Shown here piece after piece: positions 34,188-46,627 of a DNA stretch of 64,000 bases. The stretch lies in assembly GCA_018881555.1 (NCBI GenBank), contig JACAXG010000093.1:806001-870000 (forward strand), given 5' to 3'. Below the pieces are notes generated by a model. That model saw only the letters and a program-made list of their open reading frames with translations, ran no database searches and was not told the DNA's origin. Source of the stretch: Amblyornis subalaris. Its lineage: Eukaryota; Chordata; Aves; Passeriformes; Ptilonorhynchidae. Every line of letters begins with the position of its first letter. Within the stretch, counting starts at the first letter, position 1. Position numbers and translations under genes: made by a program.

Positions 34188-34412
34188 AATCATGGAATCA
34201 TTTATGTTGGAAAAGACCTTTAGGATCATGGAGTTCAACTGTTCCCCAGCAGTGCCAAGGCCACCACTGATCCCTGTCCCCAAGTGCCACATCCACATGG
34301 CTTTTAAATCCCTCCAGGAATGGGGACTCCACCCATTCCCAGAGCAGCCTGTTCAACGCTTTACAACTTTCCATGAAGAAATATTCCCTAATTCCCACCT
34401 GAACCTCCTGAC
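34188..34412 (-). mobile_element. CR1 LINE fragment, type C 3' end
   Basis: The tip AAAATCATGGAATCATTTAT is followed by GTTGGAAAAGACCTTTAGGA and the type C mark GTCCCCAAGTGCCACATCCA; 5'-truncated near CCTGAACCTCCTGACC. Confidence 0.92.
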
Positions 34413-36615
34413 CAAACTCCTGACCGAGGTGGGAGCTGGCTCCAGGGCCAGGCTCTGTTTCCTGAGCTTTTACAAGCAGCAAAACATCCAAGAAAACGAG
34501 CTGGCAGTAATTTGGGCTCTTGGAGTNAGATTTGTGGAAAGATCAGTGTAAAACCCTTCACGCTCCAAAGCGTTCCCAAACTGCACTAAAATTTACAGCC
34601 AAGGGCAGCAANAGGTGGCTCTGCCCTGGGGAAAAGGCTCCCCCGAAAACAACCTGGATTTTTTAGGGAATTTTATAATNTTTTCATAGATTACTGAGTT
34701 ATGTTGATAATAATAAATTAGAAAATAGATTTAAGCCCTTAAGGAATTCAGGCTCCTGATCCCAGCTGAAATAAAGAAGAATCAAGCACTGAATTACCTT
34801 TAAAACCCATATTTATTCCCTGCGATAGGATGTGACCTAAACAAAGGATCCTCATGTCCCTGCAGCATTAACTGTGGATCGCAAGTAATTTAAATTTAAT
34901 TTAAATTTTCATCTTATATTTCAAATGTAACTTTTTTCAGCATATTTTTCAAGACACTGAGCTCCAGAGCTGTTATTGATGATTGGCAATGTTGTNCCAG
35001 TTTCAAGAAAATGCCAATGTCTTGTTGCAGTGACTCCAAAAAAAGGTTTATTTTGGAGTCAAACCCCAGCATTTGTTTTTTGTCTCTTGNACGCCTTGCA
35101 GGAAGTCTAAATCTTGGCCCTGTTGTGGTCAGGGAGGTGAAGCAGATGTGCAGAGGAGGACTGTGGGCGTGCTGGGAACCGTGCACAGCTCGGAGTGGGG
35201 CTGAGCAGGGCAGCAGCATCTCCGTGCTGGGCTCAGAGGTGGTGACCCTGCCCGAGCTTGCTGCAGATTTGAGCCCAGAGACAGCGAGGAGACCGAAATA
35301 GCAGAGACAGAACGAAATGTGAATGACCTGAGGGCAGGGCCCTGGGCTGGACAGGGGCAGATCAGGCTGGATGCAAGCTGCTCAAGGAGGAAGAGGGCTC
35401 GGGGAATGGCAGTGCTGGTGAGCCACAGACAGCAGCACAGCGACGGGGGCTGGGGGAGCGGCTGGGGGCAAAGGAGGGCTCAGTCCTGCAGCAGGAAAAT
35501 CCTAAAGGTTTCCAGGGAGAAGGAACTGAGCCTGGCAGAGGCTGAGGGTGGAGCAGGGCTCGGAGGGCTCTGGGCCACAGCAGAGGCTCAGGGATGGTTC
35601 AGGATAAACTGAGCTTCAGTAATTCACTGCTCGGGAGAGATGAAAGAGACCAGAGCTGGGACCTCACACCCAAACCCTTCCCTGGCTTCNTGCTCCTCCT
35701 GGATGACATCCTGAAGATGTCACACTGCTCGTGGCACAGCGACACAGCCCGTTGGAGCTGCCAGGGCACAATGGGGCCACTGTCACTCAGGGGAGCCAGG
35801 CTGGTGCAGGGACATCACCCCAGCCCAGATGGACAAACATCCCGAGCNCCTGCCTGTTCCCAAAGGTCTCAAACACCCTCTCCCCGCAGCCTGAGGACAC
35901 AGAGGAGGGGTCACTGAGGGTGTCAGGGGGGACGCGACCTTTGTGCCACCCCCCTGAGCCCTCTTCCCAAGCAGACACTCCTGGAGTCCATCCTGCTCAC
36001 AGCAGAGACTGCTAAACACTCGTGTCTAATGGATCATTCCAGAGCTGTCTCAGACATCCTCCTGTGTTTGGGATGAGCTTCTCTCCTCTCGCGGCTTCCC
36101 TTCCTCCCCCAAGCCACACTCAGGCTCCAGGAAAGGCAGAATCAGGGCTGGCAGATGTCAGAGTGCCGTGGCACGGAGAGGAGCATTTTTCAGCTCATAA
36201 ATTGGTTTATGACTTTTCATGTAGCAGTCGGAATAAAATAAATTTATGGACTCAAGAACAGCTTTTTAATGGAAGAGCAATGAAGCTGAGGCAGAAGTCC
36301 TTGGCACAGAGTGTTTGGAGGATAATCTGGACAAGGCACTAACACTGGCCACGCAGTGGGCAGGACCTGGGGCTTAACATGCAGAGGTGCCATCCAAACT
36401 GTGACTTTTTAATTGACTTTGACTCTTTTTTATGGATTTTCATAATGTTATATGAGTAATTATTAAAATGAACCTGCCTGGTAGAAACATGCCGTGAGAA
36501 TTAAAGTGGGAATATTTTCCATGTAAATATTAGAAAGATGATGACTGGATAATTGCTTCACTTTCAATGCAGCCTCTGCCATGGCAGAACAGGGAGAAGT
36601 GAGGGGACTTAAACA
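34413..36615. other. Unique non-coding stretch, 2.2 kb
   Basis: AT-rich at about 34650-34940. Frames at 35319-35917 have no recognisable domain. No gene or repeat called. Confidence 0.5.
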
Positions 36616-36730
36616 GGACCCACCATGGGGACTGGAGCTGGGCCCACCATGGGGACTGGAATTGGACCCACCATGGGGACTGGAACTGGGCCAACCATGG
36701 GGATTGGAGACTGGGCCCACCATGGGGATC
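36616..36730. repeat. 24-bp minisatellite, 5 copies
   Basis: Five units centred on CCCACCATGGGGACTGGA, with ATGs at 36625, 36649, 36673, 36697 and 36722. The first four intervals are 24, 24 and 24 bp, the last 25. Each unit carries CACCATGG, close to an ideal vertebrate start context. The 24-bp spacing keeps one frame open over four units (an eight-residue repeat rich in Gly, Thr and Pro), but the final 25-bp step breaks it. Confidence 0.93.
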
Positions 36731-36927
36731 CCCCTGCTTTCCACAGCCTTTCCAGCGCAGGCTCAGGCAGCTTTGGCTGCTCTAAAGGGCTTTTTCTTCC
36801 CACGCTTTGCACACCAGAGCAGGACCCCTGTATTTGAACCCAGGCTTCGGACCATGCCCGTGAGGAGCACTTTGAGACACAGAGAGAAGCAGATCCAACA
36901 AAGGAAATGCACAAATTGGATTAACTG
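36731..36927. other. Unique spacer
   Basis: Nothing recognised. Confidence 0.5.
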
Positions 36928-37094
36928 GTTGCCCAGAGAAGCTGTGGCTGCCCCTAGATCCCTGGAAGTGTCCCAGGCCAGGTTGGACGGGGCTTGGAGC
37001 AGCCTGGGATAGTGGAAGGTGTCCCTGCCCATGGCAGGGGTGGCACTGGATGAGCTTTAAGGTCCCTCTCAGTCCCTTTCTGTGATTCCATGAG
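36928..37094 (+). mobile_element. CR1 LINE fragment, type A 3' end
   Basis: TTGCCCAGAGAAGCTGTGGC through the intact palindrome (about 37024) to a tail ending TGTGATTCCATGAGA. 5'-truncated. Confidence 0.94.
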
Positions 37095-37661
37095 AATGAA
37101 GATTCACAACTCACNGGCCTGACTGGGGCGAGGTTTTGCCTGATATTTCAGGAGCTGGGAATCCAAGTTGGAGGGAATATCTACCCCCACACCCCTTCCT
37201 CGTGCCTGCTCTGGATCAGCATCTGCCACCCGACTGCAGACAGGGTTTGGATGTTCACTTACTCCGAGATGAGGAATGATGGGAGTTCAGCAATCCCAAA
37301 CCCCACAGACATATGCTTTGCTGATGAAAGATCTGTCCATACAAATGTGACTCTGGATAATTAAATGTGCCCTTCCATCAAGTTGGGGAAGACACGGAGC
37401 AAAGATTTAGAGGCAGCAGAGGGAATCTAAAATTAGATGCGCGCCATAAGCTGCATTACTTAGGGAAAGCAGAATTTATTTGCTCCAGTTGTGGAGTCAC
37501 TAATATTCCCAGGGAGAGACTTTCCCCTGCNATACATTGAGAAGATGGATCATGTTTTAAACCTTCCAGGGTGTTTGGTGCAAGGTGCTTTGTTAGGGAA
37601 CGGCAAACATCTCAAAATAGGGAAATTACCCATTCTTGGAGTTATTCAGGCTGAATACAGA
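37095..37661. other. Unique non-coding stretch
   Basis: Nothing recognised. Confidence 0.5.
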
Positions 37662-37720
37662 ATTCACAGAACCACAGAACCATGGAATCAGCGAGGCTGG
37701 AAAAGCCAAGCACCACCACT
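37662..37720 (-). mobile_element. Possible CR1 3' tip
   Basis: Repeated ACAGAACCACAGAACCATGG then AGGCTGGAAAAGCC resembles a minus-strand CR1 tip with its terminal short repeat. Only about 60 bp match. Confidence 0.5.
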
Positions 37721-40719
37721 GCTTTTCTCTCTGGATATGTGTCTTCCATTGCCCAAAACGCGAGTCTTTGTCCCTTCCCCCGTGTCACACGAGCACTCGG
37801 GGTGAACCCCGGGCTTGGCTGTCTCACCCACCCCAGAGAGTCCCTGGGGGTGACAGATGCCAGGAAACAGAGCTGAAATCTGGGAGTCATTCCTCACTTC
37901 ACGGTGCAGATCCTCCGTGGGGATCAGTGCTGTGACCAAGGCCATGCCCAGCTGCTTTTGGAGAGATGTGGTGCCTGGCAGATCCCACATCCCCACTCAG
38001 GGAAGGAAATCCAGCAAGAACAGTAAATCGTCAATGTCTGATCAGCTCCAACGGGGTTTAATTGCTCCTCTGTGCCCAGCACGCTCCTGCCTTCAAACCA
38101 GGAGGGTCTTGGAGCACTCCTAGGAAAACCACGCTCTCTCTGAAGGCTGTTTCGCACCACTGGCTGCCCAGAGCTCTGCTCNGTGCCAGGCAGGCTGTGG
38201 CTATGAGGGGTTAGGGATGGGCACTGTCCCCGTGCGGCCTTGGGAAAGGAATTGTCTCACAGCAAGCTGATCTTACACCTTCATGGGCAGAGTCACCAGA
38301 GCAGCAGACTCGGCTTTACCTGCTGCCAGCGAGGTGAACAGGANAGCTGGAGGAGAGAAGTGTGGCCACAGCAAATTGAGCTCTTAGTTAATGCCTCTTT
38401 ACCCGTGCTTGGCCTGCTTTCCCCCACTATTCTCCTTCTGGCAGTGACAGGAAACCAGCCACGCTCGGGCTCTCGGCAGCACGGGGACAGCAATCACGGA
38501 TTTGGGTGCTGAGGTCCTGGCTCCCATTCCCAGGCAGGGCAGTTTGATACCGGGAGATGGACACTGGCATTTCCTTCTCCTGTGGCATCCCCACCGGGAT
38601 CAATCCCTGGGGGAGGCAGGGAAATGGGGGCTGGGGGGTGTGCAAAGGGACAGAGGAGAGGCGAGTCCCTCTCCCAGTGCCCCAGAGCCCTGAGCACGGG
38701 GCTGTGCCAGGAAAACAGGGCCCAGCTCCACGGTAACTTCTGGAACGGAAGCATCCAGTCCTGAATCCACAGCTAATTAATTAAAGGGGATTGATATTTC
38801 CTTGGACATCGAGGCAGCAGGGAAATGCAATGGGTGTCTGTGGCCGTATTGACAGATCCCAGCACATCGACCTCTCGCTCCCCAGGAGGATTTTCCTTTA
38901 CAGTCTCCCACTTCAGCAGAGAATTTTAAGCAAAGGATGAAGCTGGGCTTGTTTGAGCTTCACTGAACTTGCTTAGAGAATAAGGCTTTGAGAACCAGGG
39001 AAATCTCTGGGAATTAATTGTTTTTCCCCTAAAGTGACAGGGATCAATCCAGCTTTTCCAGCTCCTGGTGAGTTAATACAGACAAATAATGAATCCATCT
39101 CCTCAGCAGGGGTTTAAACGCAGGATTCCCCTCCCATCCAGGAGATTTTCTTCCTTTCACTCACTCAACTCTCATGTTTTAACACCAATAATATGTTAAA
39201 CATTAATGTATTAATTCCANTTTTCTCCCAAGCTTCTCCTGAATCAGGCAAAATTTAGCTCATAGAACAGAGCTGGAGGACAAACTGACAGATCTCAGGA
39301 GCCAACACACAACATTACNGGAAAAAAATCTCATCCTAAACTGGAGTGACTCCTTTAAAAACGGTTTAGTCATAATAGTGGATGCCATGGCTTGATTAAT
39401 TGTGCTTCTTTAATATTTTGCCTTTTTTTTTTTTTAATTTAAATAAGCCTTCAAGACTTTTAAATACACACAATCATTTAATTTAATCACTTGAAGATGT
39501 TTGCCCCTTGGAGGGGTTTTTTTCCCCGTTCAAAGCATGAACTAAATGTCTTTAATGGCCAGGTCTGAACAAACACGAACATTTCACCTCATCCCAGCCT
39601 CTGGAAAAAGCTGTGCTCAGTAATTAAACAATTAACCGCCTCGGANAGAATGGAAGAAAAAAATCTAACTCTCTGTATTTCAACCAGCAGCGCTTTCTGG
39701 AAGCATTTCTCCCTCAAGAATTAAATAAAGTCACAAACCCTTCCCTGAACTGCCCGCCCAGGAATTGCCTGGCGTGAGCTCAGCCCCCGGAGAAANGCCG
39801 GGAACTCTCCGGGGAGGAAGGCTCGGTGTAGCCATCAATCCAGCACAGCAGAGTGGCTGCCCACAGGTACAAGCCAGGCTTTGCTTTACACAATAAATTC
39901 CGTGTCCTCCTGCTCTGCCGAGGCTTTGCCGGAGAGAAAGGAAGGGAAAACACGGAAAGAAAGGAAGGAGCAAAAAGCAGGAGAAACACACCAGGGAAAT
40001 TGTTCATACTTCACATATTTCATACTCAGCTCAGTAAGTTATATAAAGAAATATCAATATATACGTGCAGAATAATTAATTTATCCACCCCCTTCCTGCT
40101 GTTATCCCAGTTGCACNGCACAGGCAGAAATTACCTATTCTACCCAGGCATAAATTATCTATTCCTGTGAAAATATGCTCTAATTCTGTTTCTTTTATTG
40201 GAATTCTCATCCAATTCCTGCGAGNTCTGCTATGTGCAAACATTAAATAACAATAATGGGGAGCACATTTGGAAAGGAGATGTAAAACTGCTCGTGCAGA
40301 AATCCCAAATTCTGCCTCCTTCCAAAGGATGGGAAGGGAAACAGCTGCCAAACGGCACAGCAGGTCCACTGGCACGGGGGCCGAAGCCCNGCTCATTGAG
40401 GAAACTCATGAGCTGTTTCCAGATAATTTATGAACAAAATAATCAAAAAGAGCTAATTGAGGAGTCTGGGTTAAATGATTCACCCCCCCTCCCGCAGCAC
40501 TTTAGTCTGTACATTGTTCAGCAGACTTCAGTATTTCCATACTCAAAAATCAGCCCTTTTTCATAGGAAATTTTATTTCCCCACGAATTTTCCCCACCCT
40601 GTGCTGTGGATTTCCAAGTGCCAATCCCCCAGCACAGGGAATTCAGGGTTTCTTGCTGTTAGATTCTCTCTCACCAGTGGAATCAGGGGCTCTCCTGCCT
40701 CTCCTACAAACACATTTTC
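37721..40719. other. Repeat-poor unique block, 3 kb
   Basis: The longest stretch with no CR1 call. The first 1 kb is mixed; about 38765-40260 is AT-rich, with a T15 run at 39421-39435 and many ATTA/TAAT words. No coding gene is recognised. Avoidance of CR1 over 3 kb fits a constrained regulatory block but is also possible by chance. Confidence 0.45.
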
Positions 40720-40835
40720 AAAGCACAGAACCTTTCAGGCTGGAAGCGACNTCCATGACCAACAAGTCCAGTCTTTGACTGAATCCCACNGTGCCCACCG
40801 AGCCATATCCCAAAGTGCCACAATCAATGGATCAA
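40720..40835 (-). mobile_element. CR1 LINE fragment, type E
   Basis: AAGCACAGAACCTTTCAGGC, then TGGAAGCGAC-TCCATGACC and CCATATCCCAAAGTGCCAC match an older CR1 3' end in order. More diverged than most copies here. Confidence 0.75.
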
Positions 40836-41017
40836 AAAAGCCCCAAACACAACAGATTTCAGTTCAAACCCCACAAAATTCCAGGTGTGTGATATGGGCC
40901 GTGTTAAAATTCATATTTCTGGAGTAACTTTATTTTTAACCCTTCAAAAGCAAAGGCTGTTCCTCAAAGATGCTTCTGAGGGAGTTTTCATTATCTTGGG
41001 CAATAAATGAGATGAGT
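40836..41017. other. Unique spacer
   Basis: Nothing recognised. Confidence 0.5.
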
Positions 41018-41108
41018 AGGGACACCTTCCACTATCCCAGGGTGCTCTGAGCCCCCTCCAGCCTGGCCTTGGACGCTCGCAGGGATCCAGGGGCAGCCAC
41101 AGCAGCAG
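41018..41108 (-). mobile_element. CR1 LINE fragment, type A, broken at palindrome
   Basis: On the minus strand it ends with GGAAGGTGTCCCT and then unrelated sequence begins, so the palindrome and the whole 3' tip are missing. The 5' limit is about CAGCCACAGC at 41105. Only about 90 bp remain. Confidence 0.88.
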
Positions 41109-42048
41109 CTCCCGGCTGTATTCCCATTCCAGGACAGCTCCCAGCACAGCCGGCAGGGCAGGGACACTCGGGTGACACATCAAGGACATTCTGCTGTAGC
41201 AGGAAAAGCCAAACCCAGCTTGGAGCTGGAGGGGAAACAGGAATTTGCTGGACACACTCAAAACTGAGCGGGATTTTGCAGTGACAGGAGAGAGGGAGAC
41301 GGACAAAGAGATCCACTCCCAGAGGGAGAGGAGGGAACTTTGGGAACACCAATCCATCATGTCCTGTTGTGACTTTGGTTTCAGAGCAGGCTCGTTTGAG
41401 GCAGACAATGGGGCTGGGGCTCCTTTAGCTGGATCCACAATGGCATCATGAATATGCATCTTCGGGGATGAAAGCAGCCCCTTTCTCGGGCTCTGACACA
41501 CNCAACACCCTGGCTGGGATTATTTCAATTGCACTCAATTATCAACGCAATTATCAGCCAGACAAAACAAGGGGATTGTTATTCCGTGCCATTCGCTTTG
41601 AAATGAATGGGGGAGAGACAAAAGGAAAGGGAAAACCATCCTAACCTTCAAAGAGGAGCTCCCAACCCATCTCCTGTTCTCCTTCAATTTCCATCTCCTC
41701 CTTGCAAGGTGAACTCTGTTGTCCCCAACTCCCTGAGCTTTATTTCTCTCATAAACATCTCCCTTTTCCCTACATTCCCACACTAANGATGTTCACAGGC
41801 TGCTGGGATCCATTCTGAACCTTCCAAGCCTTGTGTCCACGAGAAACTGGGACACTTGTCCCTGGAGAGAAGTCTCCAAGGACACTTGTCTGGCCATGGT
41901 GCCAGACATTCCCAACCTTCCCACTGCTCGTGGGGAAGCAGAGGTGACACCAACGAGGTGCTGAGCCAGGTACCCCCCAGGACACCCTGGTTTTCAGCCT
42001 TGCAACCCACAGCAACTATTCTTCCACGCCAAAATGAGCCCAAATGGC
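41109..42048. other. Unique non-coding stretch
   Basis: No gene or repeat recognised. Confidence 0.5.
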
Positions 42049-42320
42049 ATCACAGAATCCTTAAGCTTGGAAAAGACCTTTAGGATCACCCAGTCNAACC
42101 AAGAAGCCACAGCAGCACCGTGGTCACCAGGACACCGTGTCCCCAGTGCCACANCCANGGCTTCNNACACCTCCAGGGATGGGCACTCCACCTGAGCAGC
42201 CTGGGCCAGGCTTTGACAACCTTTTCCATGAGGATATTCCCTAAGATCCAAGCTGGCCCTCCCCTGGCACAGCTTGAGGCCGTTCCCTCTCAGTTCCCTG
42301 CGAGCAGAGCCCGGTCCCTC
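42049..42320 (-). mobile_element. CR1 LINE fragment, type C
   Basis: The tip CATCACAGAATCCTTAAGCT is followed by GGAAAAGACCTTTAGGATCA and body blocks up to GGCACAGCTTGAGGCCGTTC and GAGCAGAGCCCGGTCCC. Five N bases fall in the 42150-42170 stretch. Confidence 0.92.
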
Positions 42321-43093
42321 CCTGCTCCAAGTGCTGAGGTTCCAGCACTGGTGTCCGTGCTCCTCACTAAACCATTCGGGTTGGAAAGACCTCTCAGGCC
42401 AGGTCCAGCTTTTACCCATCCTGGGAGCCAGGAACCAGCTTTTCCCTGGAGACTCCTCAGAGCTGGGAACTGGTGGCATGAGCTGAAATAAACCTTCGGG
42501 AGTTGTTCCCAAACTCCTCTCCCAGTGCCTGGATCCCTGTTGTGGGGGATGGCAGCCGGCCGGGCTGGCAGTGGGATTGGCTCCATCACAGCACAAGGAA
42601 TCAGCCCAAATTCTCTTCAGCTCAGATTTCTACTGAATTTTCCATTAACTTCTCTTCCCATCAAAGCAATTCAAACAGAATTTATTCCCACNATTTGCCT
42701 AGAGCAAACACCAGGCTGCCATCAGCTGCAGCAGCTTCTTAATGTATTTATTTCGTTATTTGATATGGAAGAAACAATAACCAAAAAAAAGAGAGATAAA
42801 ACCCTCCCAACATTAGCCATGGCAAGCTTATCAGCAAGTTCATTAACAAATTCATTTCGCTGATTAAACCCAATAACGAGCCTTCAATAGAAACTGGGAG
42901 ATAACAGGAAAAATGAAGTGGTGCCAGCACGTCCCTGTGCACGAGCAGTTTATGGACAATGGGGGGGATGCATGGCTGGATTCAGGAGCAGGGCTGGAAT
43001 ATTCCTCTGCTGGGGCAGTTCTGGGGGTTTGGGGCAGCTGCTGTGCCAGGACAGGGGTTTAATTACAGCTCAGCATTTGGAAATAGCTGTAAT
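42321..43093. other. Unique non-coding stretch
   Basis: At 42371-42400 ACCATTCGGGTTGGAAAGACC hints at another short CR1 tip, too short to call. AT-rich at 42600-42870. No gene recognised. Confidence 0.45.
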
Positions 43094-43262
43094 NGCCCAC
43101 AGAAGCTGTGGCTGCCCCACCCCTGGAAGTGTCCAAGGCCAGGCTGGACAGGCCTTGGAGCACCCTGGGATAGTGGAAGGTGTCCCTGCCCATGGCAGGG
43201 GTGGAATGGGGTGAGTTTTAAGGTGCTTTCCCACCCAAACNTGTCTGGGATTCTGTGATTCC
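43094..43262 (+). mobile_element. CR1 LINE fragment, type A 3' end
   Basis: GCCCACAGAAGCTGTGGCTG through the intact palindrome CCCTGCCCATGGCAGGG to a tail GGGATTCTGTGATTCC. 5'-truncated. Confidence 0.94.
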
Positions 43263-43383
43263 ACGAATTGCTTGTACCTCGACAGCCCCGCACCAAGCAC
43301 GGAGCTCTGGAATCCACCCCTGGACACATCCGTGCTCCATCTGTTCACTGGGGCACATGAACAACTTATTTGATTTCACATAA

Positions 43384-43520
43384 AGAATCCCAGAATATCC
43401 TGAGCTGGAAGGAACCCACAGGGATCATCCAGTCCAGCTGCTGGCCCTGCACAGACACTCCAACAACCCCACCNCGTGCACCCCTGGAGCATTGTCCAAN
43501 NGCTCCTGGAGCTCTGCNGG
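43384..43520 (-). mobile_element. CR1 LINE fragment, type D
   Basis: The tip AAGAATCCCAGAATATCCTG is followed by AGCTGGAAGGAACCCACAGG and GGAGCATTGTCCAA. Same subfamily as 22648-22770. N bases at 43474, 43500-43501 and 43519. Confidence 0.9.
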
Positions 43521-43704
43521 GAAGAGCAGCCGAGAGCATTGTCCAGGAAAACAAACCCCAACTGCTCCCTCCTGGGCACCAGTGACTCCAATNCAACTTT
43601 GAGGTGTAACAACTCTTCATCTTCCTGCCATTTCCCCATTTTTCTGGAGATCACTCACGGAAATAAACCCCGGCTGAGCGAGGAGTGACTGTGGCAATGC
43701 TGCC
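43521..43704. other. Unique spacer
   Basis: Nothing recognised. Confidence 0.5.
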
Positions 43705-43822
43705 AAAAATATTGATAATCATTGGGCTAANAATATTGATATTCATTGGGCTAATAATATTGATATTCATTGGGCTAAAAATATTGATAATCCTTGGGCT
43801 AAAAATATTGATAATCATTGGC
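43705..43822. repeat. 24-bp AT-rich minisatellite, 5 copies
   Basis: Five units of the form AATATTGATAATCATTGGGCTAA. The word ATTGAT starts at 43711, 43735, 43759, 43783 and 43807, so the period is exactly 24 bp. The array keeps an open hydrophobic frame (Ile/Leu-rich) on the plus strand, which looks like a by-product of the period. Confidence 0.95.
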
Positions 43823-45345
43823 CTTGCTCCGCTCCTCTTCCATGTCCTCCACGTGGGAGAGGCAGCCCTGAGCACAGGGTTGGCAGGGGAAGCAGGGAAG
43901 GGCAGGGATGGGAGTTATCAGCCCAGCTTTACTCTCACAGGTGTCCCAAACCCCAGCACAGATTGCTCCATGTCCCGCTCCGGAGGTTCCTCCTGCCTGG
44001 ATCCCCTGCCCGAGGCAGGGCAGCTCCTGCTCCCGGTGCCAGCGGAGCTTTCTCCGGCCCTGGGCCGCGGCAGGGATCGGAAGCACCAGCTCTGCAGGTG
44101 AGCGTCCTTCCAGGCAACCCCAGGCTCGCAGGGAGAAGGAGCTGCCGTGCCCGGGGCTCTGCGGGGTTNGTGGCCCACGCTTTGTCAGCTCTCCACTGCT
44201 GCTGCCTCTGGTCTCGGACTGACTCCTTCCACCTCTTCTCGTGCTCCGTGGGCTGGTGCTCAGTAACTCCCTGGGAAAGCACAGGATTAATGAATGTCCT
44301 CGTTCCCAGCCTTCTCCCGTGGCTTAACCAGTGTTAAAAACGACAGTGCTCCAGGTCACCTGCAGAGCAGTCAGTCAGCTCCGCTCGGAGGGTTCAACGT
44401 GTGCTGATGGATTGGCTGGATTGCTGCAGGTACAGCCGCAGCTTCCTGTGGAGAAATGAACCCCAGGGCATTGAGATGTTTGTATAGTTTCAATTTTACT
44501 TTATGGAAATCTTATAAATACAGTGGTTGTCACTCCCCAAACAGATGTTATTGTCAGAGATTTCCGGTCGAAGCCAGCATGAAATCAGAGGGAATGCCCG
44601 CATTCCCCACACCCGGGGTCTGCTTTCCCAGGAGACTCCTGGCAGTGAACTCCCCAGTGCCCTGATTAGGATCCACCCAGNGAACCTCTCCAAACTCCTG
44701 AGGCTGAGCTCCTTTAGCAATTCCAGCCTGAACAGTCCTNACCAGTGACCTGTGCATTGGAAATAACATGGGAAAAAAAACCCCAAGCCCATTTCTGGAA
44801 ATGGCAGTGTCTGGATTTTCCCTGGCTGGAATGTGGGAGNCAATCAGCACGTTTGCATGGTCTGGGCAGCCTCGTGCTGCACAGGCTGCTCGGAGCAGCT
44901 CTGATGTTCCCAGGGGGCTCTGGGTCTGGGCTCGTAAACTCACGAATGGAGGCAATGACCCAAAAAACTGGAATATGTAGGAACTGGAATAAAGCAAGGT
45001 GGGTCACAGTGTCCTGTGCTATCACAGGCAGCAGAACGGAATACAGGCAGGGACTCAATTCCTACAGAAATGCATGGCAGGGTGTCCCTGATCCCAGACT
45101 TCTCCCCAGTGTGCTCTATTTTCTATCCACGTCATCCAGATCATTTCCCTGAAGCTTCCTCCCCTTTGGGGTGGTGCTGGAGGCAGCGAGGGCACGGCTG
45201 GTCCTTCAGCCTGACCTGCTCCTCCTCCTCAGCCTCCTCCCAGGCCGTGTTTGGGATGAGGGGCAGGGCTGGGAAGCTCATGTTTGCCACTGCGACAGCA
45301 GATTTGGGTCATTTTACCAATATATAGTGGTTATTTTCACACAGT
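43823..45345. other. Unique non-coding stretch, 1.5 kb
   Basis: GC-rich with some CpG at 43975-44170. No gene or repeat recognised; frames of 100-147 codons overlap on both strands. Confidence 0.5.
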
Positions 45346-45472
45346 AATCACGGAATCCCAAAATCCCAGAATAATTCAGGTTGGGAGGGACCTTAAAGCC
45401 CACCCAATGCCACCCCTGCCATGGGCAGAGGCACCTTTCACTGTCCCAGGCTGCTCCAAGCCTCATCCAATG
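45346..45472 (-). mobile_element. CR1 LINE fragment, type A 3' end
   Basis: The tip TAATCACGGAATCCCAAAAT is followed by CCAGAATAATTCAGGTTGGG, then the palindrome CCCTGCCATGGGCAGAG; 5'-truncated near CAAGCCTCATCC. Confidence 0.93.
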
Positions 45473-46627
45473 AAACACGAAGGTTTCCAAAGAGTACAAA
45501 AAATACCTTGCTTGCTGTGGNGAATCCTACAGCCTGTGGTTATGGAGGGGGAAAAGCAGGACACAGGGATGGCTGGGATGTGTGGGATCCCTGGATGCTG
45601 TCCAGGGAGGGGACAGGAGAGGGGATGAGGCAGCAGAGACAGAGAGCTCAGAGCAGGTGAGTCCAGGCACCAAACAAAGCATTTTCTCTTTGTTTCTCAT
45701 TAAAAGATTATTGCTTCCCCCCATGCAGATGGTTTTGTCAGAGGATAAAACACCTTATTGAATTAAAGCCAGAAAAANTGTATTTTTCATTTAGAAGTTT
45801 TGATTTCCACTCTCTCTAAAAAAAAAAAGAAAAGTCCATTCCTCAGACCATTCAATGCTTCCTTGGGTAATGCCAGTGTACACAACAAGCCCATAACAGT
45901 TCCCGGTGATTTGATGAGGAGATGCTTTTCTATTGACAGCTATTCCAGCTCACTGAGCGGGGTATTGCAGCCTATAGAGCTTGGAGAGAAAGAGGAAACC
46001 ATAAAGCCACACAAGAAATAGATTCAGTTTCTTGCAAGTAAATGACAAAGCTGCAGAAAATTAACATTTCTGCCGTGGACTGTCACACTCCTGACTCCCC
46101 TCTCTGCCCATTTCCATTCATCAGGAAACACACATGCCCTGGGAAGCGCTGCAGGGCTGTCACTTGGATCTGAGAACGGACGTCTGAGCACCTCGAAGGG
46201 TTAGAGCCTATCTTTGATANCTGAGAAATAGAAAATCAGTCCATGGAATGGATGGTCTCTCTGCTGAGCTCGGGTTCCGTGATCCAGAAATGATACTCCT
46301 CCTCATTCCTGTCCCTAATTCCCACCAACACCCCACTCACCGCTTTGGAGATCTGCACAGACGCCAGGGAGACAGAGGGGATCCATTCCAGGATTGGGGA
46401 GGAGATGGAAGGGAAAGAAAGAGAAGGGAATGAGAACCTCATCTCCTGTGCTGGCTGACAAGGAGAAGTGATAACAACCCCAAAGGAGTTACCTGGGGAC
46501 TGGGACAGGAGTTCAGGCTGTGCCCTAGCCCCAGTGACCTTCCCTGGAAAACTGATTCTCCCTGACCTTTCCTTAAGGAAAGGCTGAAGAAAACAGGAGC
46601 TCTTTGCCTTCCAGCAGCGGCTGAGGT
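45473..46627. other. Unique non-coding stretch
   Basis: An A-run lies at 45820-45830 (A11 then GAAAAG). No gene recognised. Confidence 0.5.
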
